A program made the position numbers and the translations under genes. From NCBI GenBank assembly GCA_947427985.1, contig CANEKB010000027.1:1-11169 (forward strand): DNA of 11,169 nt, given 5' to 3'. Origin of the DNA: an uncultured Candidatus Saccharibacteria bacterium (GTDB taxonomy: Bacteria; Patescibacteriota; Saccharimonadia; Saccharimonadales; Saccharimonadaceae). The notes beneath the pieces are model-generated. The model did no database searches and was not told where the DNA came from. It saw only the letters and a list, made by a program, of their open reading frames with translations. Shown here piece by piece: positions 5,761-11,169 of the stretch (its first letter is position 1; every line of letters starts with the position of its first letter).

Positions 5761-5874
5761 GCATAGCCACGTTATTTTACGAAAAATCACATTTTTTGGA
5801 GAAAATCATAAAAAAGGCCCCCTTTCAGCGTAGCACAAAATTGTCTGGAATAACAAGCACAAGAATGTTAAAAA

Positions 5875-5883
5875 TGATATAAT
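5875..5883 (+). promoter_or_regulatory. Extended -10 promoter of the redox-like operon, leaderless type
   Basis: TGA-TATAAT is followed by CTTATT (six bases) and ATG 5890. No -35 is recognisable 16-18 bases upstream. Confidence 0.75.
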
Positions 5884-5889
5884 CTTATT

Positions 5890-6582
5890 ATGGATATGGT
5901 TATACCATTCAGTGAGGTGTTTTTGGCGGCAGTTATTCATGCAACACTGCAACTAGAGTTGGGTACTTTATTGCTTTTATATCATGCCAGCCTTGGTAAA
6001 CACGTCAAAAAACGTACAAAAAACCTTGTAAGCAGTTACATTGCGGGTGTGGGAAGCTTAGTTTTCTTAGGGATTGCAGCAGTGGCGTTTATCCTGGATC
6101 GTTATTTCGAAAAGCCGCTTTGGACGGAAGAATTAATCATCGTCGTGGCGATGTTGGTGGCGTTAGCGATTGCAACTTGGGGATTTTACTATCGACGCGG
6201 AAGAAGTACTGAACTATGGTTACCTCGATCGGTAGCACGTTTCATTGATAAGCGCGCTAAAGAGACCAATAGCAATACAGAGGCTTTTTCGTTAGGAGTG
6301 TTAACAAGTCTAGCCGAAATGCCGTTTACTTTAGTTTTGACTGTAATTGCAGCAAATAGCATCCTGGCTCTACCAACACCATATCAGTTACTCGCTGTAG
6401 TTTTATATACAGTAGTAGCGATTATCCCACCGATTATCGTGCGGCTAGCGGTGCGCCGAGGGCAGACGATTGCCGACATTCAACGTTGGCGAGTAAAGCA
6501 TAAAAACTTTTTGAAGATAATCACCGGCGTCGGTTTTCTCGTGCTCGGGTTTTTCCTGTTTGGGTTTGAGGTGCTGTCATGA
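5890..6582 (+). CDS. Six-helix membrane protein of unknown function
   Basis: 230 residues with about six hydrophobic segments: 8-31, 47-69, 80-100, 132-158, 164-187 and 207-226. Basic loops at 37-45, 101-105 and 118-124 suggest these connections face the cytoplasm. The two halves begin alike (EVFLAAVIHATLQLE at 9-23, EAFSLGVLTSLAEMP at 131-145), suggesting an internal duplication as in LysE- or DsbD/CcdA-type transporters. There is no cysteine anywhere, so it cannot carry thiol electrons as CcdA does. First gene of a three-gene operon; its TGA stop overlaps the next ATG (ATGA). I do not recognise a named family with certainty. Confidence 0.8.
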   Translation: MDMVIPFSEVFLAAVIHATLQLELGTLLLLYHASLGKHVKKRTKNLVSSYIAGVGSLVFLGIAAVAFILDRYFEKPLWTEELIIVVAMLVALAIATWGFYYRRGRSTELWLPRSVARFIDKRAKETNSNTEAFSLGVLTSLAEMPFTLVLTVIAANSILALPTPYQLLAVVLYTVVAIIPPIIVRLAVRRGQTIADIQRWRVKHKNFLKIITGVGFLVLGFFLFGFEVLS

Positions 6583-6848
6583 TGAGGAGAAAAAATCAAA
6601 AAGGAAAAACCGAGGTCTTTGACTTAGAGGTTCTAGAGAACCAGCTGATGCGTGATGCGAAAGCAGTCGGCCTATCTAAAGATTCAGTAGCCTTAATTAC
6701 AAAACGAGTTTCTAAGGAAATCGCAAAATGGGTGAAAGACAAAGAAGTAATCACAAAGGATGACCTATACCGAAAAATCGCCAAAGAGACTAGACAATAT
6801 AGTCAGGATTTAGCTTATGTTTATGAGAATCGTGATAAAATAATATAA
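6579..6848 (+). CDS. Small ATP-cone-like protein
   Basis: 89 residues, mostly charged helices. The pattern KTEVFDLEVLENQL (10-23) ... AVGLSKDSVALITKRVSKEI ... ITKDDLYRKIAKET ... DLAYVYENRDKII (77-89) resembles the ATP-cone domain of ribonucleotide reductases and NrdR, where FD starts the first helix and the domain ends with AxxYxxYR-type residues. No zinc ribbon and no reductase domain are attached, so it would be a free-standing nucleotide-sensing or partner module (inference). Its ATG overlaps the upstream stop by four bases, so translation is coupled; ATG at 6582 is an alternative start. The next gene follows after 14 bases. Confidence 0.75.
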   Translation: MMRRKNQKGKTEVFDLEVLENQLMRDAKAVGLSKDSVALITKRVSKEIAKWVKDKEVITKDDLYRKIAKETRQYSQDLAYVYENRDKII

Positions 6849-6862
6849 AAGCAGAGTGGGCC

Positions 6863-8227
6863 ATGAGTAAAAAGTTTGATTATCAGTATCTAGTAATTGG
6901 GAGTGGTGCGGCAGGAAGTGCGGCAGCTTTGTTGGCGGCTGGACTAGGCGCAAAAACTGCGATTGTAGAATCTGATCGTTGGGGCGGAACAACACTTAAT
7001 TACCGTGATGTTCCCTATGGAGCGGCTCTAGGGTTTGCGCAGAATTATTCTGAGGCAGTAGCAGGAGCACGCTTTGGTATGTCAAGCACAAGTTTGAGAT
7101 ATAACTACCCGACTGTTTTAAATTGGCAAGCAGCAGCAGTGAGGCGAGCAGGCGGCGGGAGTCGGAAGATTTTTGAAAACGCCGGGATTGAATGCTATCA
7201 TGGCTCAGCGAGATTCATTAGCCCATACGAAATTGTAGTAGGCAACCATCAGATAAGTAGTGAAAAATTTTTGCTAGCAACCGGAACGAATTTAGCAGTA
7301 AGCGGCATAACGGGCGTCGAGGAGGTAAATTGTTGGTCACCAGATACGGTGCTAAGGATGGCGAAGCTCCCGAAAGCCTTACTCGTAGTTGGCGGCGGTT
7401 CAACCGGGTGTGAAATCGCTGAATATTTCGCTTCACTAGGGGTTCAAGTTTTGATCGCTGAAGCGCAAGATCGACTCTTGCCGCGTGAAGATCCGGAAGT
7501 AAGTAGCGTAATTGAGAGCCGTTTTAAGAAACGTTTCCAAATTGAGATCCTGACCAATTCGCGCGTTGTAGCTCTCACCCAAGACGCAAAAAGCAAACAA
7601 GCCATCTTCGTGCGTGGCGGGCAAGAGAAATCCGTACGCATAGATGCGATTGTATTAGCAACTACGCCAGAGCCAGCAGTAGATTTTGGCTTAGAAAATG
7701 CCGGGGTGAAATATACATATCGCGGCGTAGTCGTGAACCAAAATTTGCGTACGTCAAATAGTCATATTTGGGCGGCAGGCGACATTTTGGGCGGAGAGAG
7801 TTCGACCGAAAAAGCAACCTACGAGGCTAAGCTCGCGACAACTAATGCACTCCGCAAAGTTAACAACGAAGCGGATTACACTGGTTTCGTACGATTGACT
7901 GCGACGTTACCAAAAGTGGCTAAGGTCGGATTGAATGAACTTGAGTGCATGCAGATTGGGCAAAAATATCGCGCCGCCTTGATTCCGATTGATACAATTA
8001 GCGCGTCAAATACGAATGATTTCCGTGAAGGTTTTGTAAAAATGTTAGTGGATCAGAAGCACAATATTCTCGGAACAACGGTGGTGGCACCGGAGGCAGA
8101 TTTAATTATCCAGGAAGTCGCTTTGGCAATCCGAAATGGTTTGCGTACGCCAGAAATCGCCGCTACGCCGCATATCGCGACGAGTTGGGGTGAAGCTGTA
8201 CGAATTGCGGCCCGCGAGCTTTCGTAA
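6863..8227 (+). CDS. FAD/NAD(P) disulfide-oxidoreductase homologue lacking the redox cysteines
   Basis: 454 residues with the full fold of the glutathione reductase / lipoamide dehydrogenase / mercuric reductase family: FAD-binding GSGAAG (13-18), ATG (140-142), NAD-binding GGGSTG (177-182), the second FAD motif IWAAGD (302-307) and a C-terminal dimerisation domain (about 340-454). The normal redox site GGTCxNxGCxP reads GGTTLNYRDVP (41-51): both cysteines are replaced (Thr44, Asp49). The C-terminal HPT-E site is also altered (ATSWGE, 439-444). It cannot use the classical dithiol mechanism; NAD(P)H oxidase, quinone reductase or a binding role are options. Only a weak GTGG lies before its ATG. 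Last gene of the operon, convergent with arcC. Confidence 0.92.
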   Translation: MSKKFDYQYLVIGSGAAGSAAALLAAGLGAKTAIVESDRWGGTTLNYRDVPYGAALGFAQNYSEAVAGARFGMSSTSLRYNYPTVLNWQAAAVRRAGGGSRKIFENAGIECYHGSARFISPYEIVVGNHQISSEKFLLATGTNLAVSGITGVEEVNCWSPDTVLRMAKLPKALLVVGGGSTGCEIAEYFASLGVQVLIAEAQDRLLPREDPEVSSVIESRFKKRFQIEILTNSRVVALTQDAKSKQAIFVRGGQEKSVRIDAIVLATTPEPAVDFGLENAGVKYTYRGVVVNQNLRTSNSHIWAAGDILGGESSTEKATYEAKLATTNALRKVNNEADYTGFVRLTATLPKVAKVGLNELECMQIGQKYRAALIPIDTISASNTNDFREGFVKMLVDQKHNILGTTVVAPEADLIIQEVALAIRNGLRTPEIAATPHIATSWGEAVRIAARELS

Positions 8228-8264
8228 GAGACGATTGCCGTCGTGATCTATACGACTACAGTAG

Positions 8265-9203
8265 CTATTGAATAATGGTGCCGGCGCGGCGCTCTAGTGC
8301 GCGCTCAAGATTGGCTGGTGAGGCGATAATGCCAACCTTTTTCTTAGCAGCAAAACGTGCGACGGCCTGAACCTTTGGTAGCATGGATCCGACCGCAAAG
8401 TGACCTTCGGCAATATAATTTTCAACCTCACGAACGCTTAGCACGCCAAGAGAAATTTGATCTGTTTTACCATAGTTTAGGTAAGCATTCGGCACGCCCG
8501 TAACCGAGACAAAAATATCAGCCTTAACCAACTCAGCAAGACGCTCGGCCGCAAGGTCTTTATCAATAACAGCATCAACTCCCTTAAGAACTTTGAGGAC
8601 TTTCGTACGGATGACCGGAATACCGCCACCGCCAACCGCGATTACGATTGCGCCCGACTCGACGAGAGTCTGAATAGACTTCTTCTCAACGATATCAATC
8701 GGCTGCGGCGACGGCACGACGCGACGATAACCTCGTCCGGCATCTTCACGCATTTCCCAGCCTTTGCTTTTAATCAACCTAACGGCTTCTTTTGCGGTAT
8801 AAAACTGTCCGATCGGTTTTGAAGGGTGTTTAAAGGCAGGGTCGTTATGATCGACCACGACTTGCGTGACGACACTGGCGACTTTCTTGCGGCGTTTTTC
8901 CTTCCGAAAAGCATTATCAATCGCCTGAGCAAGCCAATAGCCAATTTGACCTTGACTCATTGCTACGGCAGTTTCGAGCGGCATAGCTGGAGCGGCTTCG
9001 GTCGCAGCAGTTTCTTCATGAATCAAGATGTTCCCCACTTGCGGACCGTTACCGTGCGCGACGATGATATCGTACTTCTGCGAAAGCCTGGCGATAGTGG
9101 CGCCAACCTTACTTGCGACAGCTTTTTGAGCTTCGGCAGTAACTTCCCCTTTTTGCTGGAGAGCATTTCCGCCCAGAGCGATGACGACGCGCATTTTATT
9201 CAT
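8265..9203 (-). CDS. arcC: Carbamate kinase
   Basis: Carbamate kinase makes ATP from ADP and carbamoyl phosphate, the last step of the arginine deiminase pathway, in the cytoplasm. The 312-residue product is full length. Motifs in order: ALGGNAL (9-15), HGNGPQVG (50-57), GQIGYWLAQAI (85-95), DHNDPAFKHPSKPIGQFY (118-135), GRGYRRVVPSPQP (156-168), GGGGIPV (191-197), GVDAVIDKDLA (208-218), and GHFAVGSMLPKVQA (267-280). Start at 9203: the -10 ends six bases upstream and no Shine-Dalgarno is present; ATG at 9194 is a less likely alternative. arcA and arcB are not in the window. It is transcribed alone or possibly also by read-through from gpi, since no terminator is visible between them. Confidence 0.96.
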   Translation of the reverse strand: MNKMRVVIALGGNALQQKGEVTAEAQKAVASKVGATIARLSQKYDIIVAHGNGPQVGNILIHEETAATEAAPAMPLETAVAMSQGQIGYWLAQAIDNAFRKEKRRKKVASVVTQVVVDHNDPAFKHPSKPIGQFYTAKEAVRLIKSKGWEMREDAGRGYRRVVPSPQPIDIVEKKSIQTLVESGAIVIAVGGGGIPVIRTKVLKVLKGVDAVIDKDLAAERLAELVKADIFVSVTGVPNAYLNYGKTDQISLGVLSVREVENYIAEGHFAVGSMLPKVQAVARFAAKKKVGIIASPANLERALERRAGTIIQ

Positions 9204-9209
9204 AGAGTA

Positions 9210-9238
9210 AGTATAAGCGAAAAACTTAATTTTGGCAA
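9210..9238 (-). promoter_or_regulatory. arcC promoter, leaderless type
   Basis: TTGCCA (9233-9238), 17 bases, TATACT (9210-9215), then TACTCT (six bases) and ATG 9203. Unlike the other promoters here it lacks the TGn extension but has a good -35. It lies back to back with the plus-strand promoter whose -35 starts at 9256. Confidence 0.8.
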
Positions 9239-9255
9239 ATTATCCGCTTATAGTC

Positions 9256-9284
9256 TTGACAAAATACTTATGGTATGATAGAAT
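9256..9284 (+). promoter_or_regulatory. Strong plus-strand promoter between arcC and gpi
   Basis: TTGACA (9256-9261), exactly 17 bases, and TGA-TAGAAT (-10 at 9279-9284), followed by GATAAT (six bases) and ATG 9291. It is nearly consensus yet no known gene lies downstream on this strand; transcripts would run antisense into the 3' end of gpi. Confidence 0.7.
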
Positions 9285-9290
9285 GATAAT

Positions 9291-9335
9291 ATGGTTCTGC
9301 TAATGAACTTCGGTATTTTGTTGGTTCATGCTTAG
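9291..9335 (+). CDS. Candidate leaderless small ORF, 14 residues
   Basis: ATG at the predicted transcription start opens MVLLMNFGILLVHA and ends with TAG. The peptide is hydrophobic and could sit in the membrane. Support is positional: promoter, six-base spacing and start codon match the pattern of the seven longer genes. It may instead be a non-coding antisense RNA or chance. The stop overlaps the gpi stop codon on the opposite strand. Confidence 0.35.
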   Translation: MVLLMNFGILLVHA

Positions 9336-10570
9336 AATCCAGGTTTACCTAGCAGATGAAACATATTGTTCTTATAGGCTTCGACGCCTGGTTGGTTAAA
9401 AGGATTCACGCCGGACAATTTGGCCGATATCGCACAAGACAGCTCAAAGAAGTAGATCAGAGCGCCCATAGTTCGAATGTCAATCTTGTCGGTCATAAGC
9501 TGATAGACTGGGATACCGCCAGCGCGATGCGCCGAGATCGTAGCGGCTTCGGCAGTCTGGTTGAGATAGCTTAATTTTTTCCCGGCAAGATAGTTAAGCC
9601 CATCAAGATTTTGAGCGGACTCCGGGATTATAAAGTCTGTTTCTGGGTCTGGATCAAAACTTAAGACCGTCTCAAAAATATTGCGGCGACCGTCTTGGAG
9701 GTACTGACCGAGCGAGTGGAGGTCGGTTGTATAGATTACGGATGCTGGGAAAATACCTTGATGCTGCTTCCCTTCTGACTCGCCGAAGAGTTGTTTCCAC
9801 CATTCGGCAAAATAATGCAAGCGCGGCTCAAAGCAAGCTAGAACCTCGACATCATAATCCCTTTGGAGTAAATCAGCGCGCGCCGTGGCATATTCGATCG
9901 CGGAATTTTGCGCAAGCGGGAGAGTGTTTAGATAGTTATATTCGATAGCAGCACCAGCGAGAAGAGCTTCGACATCAACGCCAGCCACCGCTAACGGCAA
10001 AAGGCCCACCGCGCTCAAGACCGAATAACGACCACCGATGTTATCTGGCACCACAAAACGAGCGTAGCCTTCTTGAACCGCTTCGTCATGAAGCGCGCCC
10101 CGGTTCTCGTCGGTGGTAGCATAGATCCGTTCGGCAGCTTTGGCTCCATATTTCTGGATTAGTTTTTCCTTGAAAAAGCGAAAGGCTACGGCCGGCTCAG
10201 TGGTGGTACCAGATTTAGATATCACATTAACCGAAAAATCCGCATCGCCGAGTTCGTCAAAAACTTTTTGTAGTTCAAAGGGGCTCAAAGAATTCCCAGC
10301 GTAAAGAACTTTGGTGGAGCTAGCTGGTCGGAGAGCCTCAATTACGGCTCGATGACCAAGGTATGAACCACCGATACCGATACAAACCAGATATTCTGAG
10401 TTCTGTTGGATTTTTTGTGCAGCAGCTTGGATGGATTTAAGCTCTGCGCGGTCGTAAGTTTCTGGGAGCATAAACCAGCCTGCCATTGGATCTTGACGCA
10501 ACTCGTCAAGAATCGTCTGAACGCGCGGTTCGTCAACTTTAATTTTATATTCAGCTCGGAGCCTAATCAT
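9332..10570 (-). CDS. pgi: Glucose-6-phosphate isomerase
   Basis: Interconverts glucose-6-phosphate and fructose-6-phosphate in the cytoplasm; fructose-6-phosphate can feed phosphoketolase, also encoded here. 412 residues, somewhat shorter than the ~450 of Bacillus-type enzymes, mainly at the N-terminus. Motifs: IGIGGSYLG (64-72), SKSGTTTEPA (118-127), GGRYSVLSAVGLLP (179-192), FGESEGK (262-268), DLHSLGQYLQDG (283-294), HRAGGIP (348-354) and NPFNQPGVEAYK (389-400). The catalytic Arg181, the Glu of GESEG, His348 and Lys400 are present. AAAGGA (10576-10581) lies 5 bases before ATG, and the pilin-like gene ends 48 bases upstream with no terminator, so both probably share one transcript. Confidence 0.96.
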   Translation of the reverse strand: MIRLRAEYKIKVDEPRVQTILDELRQDPMAGWFMLPETYDRAELKSIQAAAQKIQQNSEYLVCIGIGGSYLGHRAVIEALRPASSTKVLYAGNSLSPFELQKVFDELGDADFSVNVISKSGTTTEPAVAFRFFKEKLIQKYGAKAAERIYATTDENRGALHDEAVQEGYARFVVPDNIGGRYSVLSAVGLLPLAVAGVDVEALLAGAAIEYNYLNTLPLAQNSAIEYATARADLLQRDYDVEVLACFEPRLHYFAEWWKQLFGESEGKQHQGIFPASVIYTTDLHSLGQYLQDGRRNIFETVLSFDPDPETDFIIPESAQNLDGLNYLAGKKLSYLNQTAEAATISAHRAGGIPVYQLMTDKIDIRTMGALIYFFELSCAISAKLSGVNPFNQPGVEAYKNNMFHLLGKPGF

Positions 10571-10575
10571 AGTTA

Positions 10576-10581
10576 TCCTTT
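10576..10581 (-). promoter_or_regulatory. Ribosome binding site of pgi
   Basis: AAAGGA lies 5 bases before ATG 10570. It supports translation of pgi as an internal gene of the pilin-pgi transcript; no -10 is found at the six-base position. Confidence 0.7.
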
Positions 10582-10618
10582 CTTTTAAAATTCACAAAGA
10601 GGAACAAGAAAGGAGGGG

Positions 10619-11011
10619 TTAGCGCTTTCCACGCTTAATATAAGTATCTTCTTTTTCGAGCTGGGCACGGAGGGTGTATTCGCGGCATTCATTCTCAGCA
10701 TTACAGTTCGCCGGCTCGTAGACGTAGGTACTGCCATCAATGCCAACATTAAGGCCAAACGGATCCGTAAAGAGGGCTGGATCCACCACCGGTAGAACAT
10801 CTTCGGAGATTTCAGCCGGATAGTAACCGTTTTTTGGATAATAATATTCTTCGAGGGCGTAATACATGGCATTAATCGCTATCTTACGATCGTCGTCACG
10901 GTTCATCGCATCGACATTCGCTTTTTGGATGAAGAAAATTATTACTAACAGAGCCGCAAAAGCACCGACGATTGTGAGTTCGATAAGAGTAAAACCTTTT
11001 TTCTCTTGCAT
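10619..11011 (-). CDS. Type IV pilin-like protein (prepilin)
   Basis: 130 residues from ATG 11011. A short basic leader MQEKKG is followed by FTLIE, the prepilin peptidase site (cut after Gly6, Glu at +5 = Glu11), then one hydrophobic helix (about 7-29) that would anchor and assemble the subunit. The globular part (30-130) has DPFG (83-86) and a Cys pair, C103 and C109, likely a disulfide. Small size fits a pseudopilin or minor pilin. The start is chosen because extended -10 TGCTATAAT ends six bases upstream and the cleavage site then sits at the right distance. No other pilus genes are visible; the following gene is pgi. Confidence 0.88.
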   Translation of the reverse strand: MQEKKGFTLIELTIVGAFAALLVIIFFIQKANVDAMNRDDDRKIAINAMYYALEEYYYPKNGYYPAEISEDVLPVVDPALFTDPFGLNVGIDGSTYVYEPANCNAENECREYTLRAQLEKEDTYIKRGKR

Positions 11012-11017
11012 AAGTTT

Positions 11018-11026
11018 ATTATAGCA
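11018..11026 (-). promoter_or_regulatory. Extended -10 promoter of the pilin-pgi transcript, leaderless type
   Basis: TGC-TATAAT is followed by AAACTT (six bases) and ATG 11011. No -35 is seen at the normal distance. The promoter begins 15 bases after the stop codon of the preceding gene. Confidence 0.77.
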
Positions 11027-11040
11027 CGAAATAGAACAGG

Positions 11041-11169
11041 TTAGGATTTTTGACAAATGAACGCGAATGGGCAATCAATACCGCAAGCGTCGGGAAGAAC
11101 TTTTTGGGTCCAAAACTTGATTGGTTCAAGATGAGCTTTGTTTAGCAATGGGACAATATCTTCGAGGTT
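11041..11169 (-). CDS. C-terminal 42 residues of an unidentified protein (cut by window edge)
   Basis: Read on the minus strand from the window edge, one frame stays open to TAA at 11041-11043. It ends with NLEDIVPLLNKAHLEPIKFW, then a stretch containing two Cys (CGIDC) and the ending FAFICQKS. The other two frames were not followed. The amphipathic and aromatic ending is plausible for a real protein, and the gap to the pilin promoter fits. I do not recognise the family; a methyltransferase-like C-terminus is possible but unproven. Confidence 0.6.
   Translation of the reverse strand, partial: NLEDIVPLLNKAHLEPIKFWTQKVLPDACGIDCPFAFICQKS

Noticed and set aside
5725..5790. N-terminal extension of the lamin-tail protein to 5790
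   Set aside because: The added 22 residues would precede a good signal helix and overlap its promoter; ATG 5724 has the six-base -10 spacing.
5800..5830. AAAGG-GGG-CCTTT followed by six T on the minus strand, as a terminator
   Set aside because: The stem is only five pairs and no gene precedes it on the minus strand; it lies upstream of the lamin-tail promoter.
8228..8264. Short inverted repeats between the convergent reductase and arcC stops
   Set aside because: Stems of four to five pairs without a T-run; too weak to call a terminator.

Overview
The window looks like a fragment of a Patescibacteria/CPR chromosome, most likely Candidatus Saccharibacteria (TM7). This is inferred from gene content, not from a database search: a heat-shock repressor of only about 250 residues, a surface protein with lamin-tail domains and Cys-bounded NPLTG repeats, an orphan type IV pilin-like gene, and a fermentative, substrate-level ATP toolkit (phosphoketolase, carbamate kinase, glucose-6-phosphate isomerase). 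TGA acts as a stop codon, so the SR1/Gracilibacteria code is not in use.

Layout, left to right. (1) 1-967, minus: the N-terminal 322 residues of a phosphoketolase, cut by the window edge. (2) 1033-2386, minus: an hrcA-grpE heat-shock operon behind a CIRCE-like operator. hrcA is broken by a frameshift inside its DNA-binding domain. (3) 2457-3371, minus: a NUDIX hydrolase with a strong terminator behind it and an unusually long (about 208 nt), highly structured mRNA leader in front. (4) 3493-4131, plus: an adenylate-kinase-like P-loop kinase. Its 3' end overlaps by 117 bp the 3' end of a convergent 569-residue membrane-anchored lamin-tail surface protein (4015-5724, minus). (5) 5890-8227, plus: a tight three-gene operon encoding a six-helix membrane protein, a small ATP-cone-like protein and an FAD/NAD disulfide-oxidoreductase homologue that has lost both redox cysteines. 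(6) 8265-9203, minus: carbamate kinase. (7) 9256-9335, plus: a near-consensus promoter followed by a 14-codon ORF, pointing into the antisense strand of gpi. (8) 9332-11011, minus: a pilin-like gene followed by glucose-6-phosphate isomerase. (9) 11041-11169, minus: the last 42 residues of an unidentified protein.

The most striking feature is regulatory. Seven independent first-in-transcript genes (phosphoketolase, hrcA, kinase, lamin-tail protein, membrane protein, arcC, pilin) have a -10 hexamer, usually in extended TGnTATAAT form, followed by exactly six nucleotides and then ATG. That spacing puts the expected transcription start on the A of the start codon, so the mRNAs should be leaderless. 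The cryptic 14-codon ORF follows the same rule. Operon-internal genes use Shine-Dalgarno sites (grpE, gpi) or ATGA stop-start overlap. The NUDIX gene is the one exception among first genes, with both a Shine-Dalgarno site and a long cloverleaf-like leader. The window therefore appears to use two initiation modes, with leadered translation kept for internal genes and for one gene that may be under RNA control.

Functionally, phosphoketolase and carbamate kinase both feed substrate-level ATP formation (acetyl phosphate, carbamoyl phosphate), and Gpi supplies fructose-6-phosphate to phosphoketolase. The lamin-tail protein and pilin face the outside of the cell. The redox-like operon and the NUDIX gene have no clear substrate.
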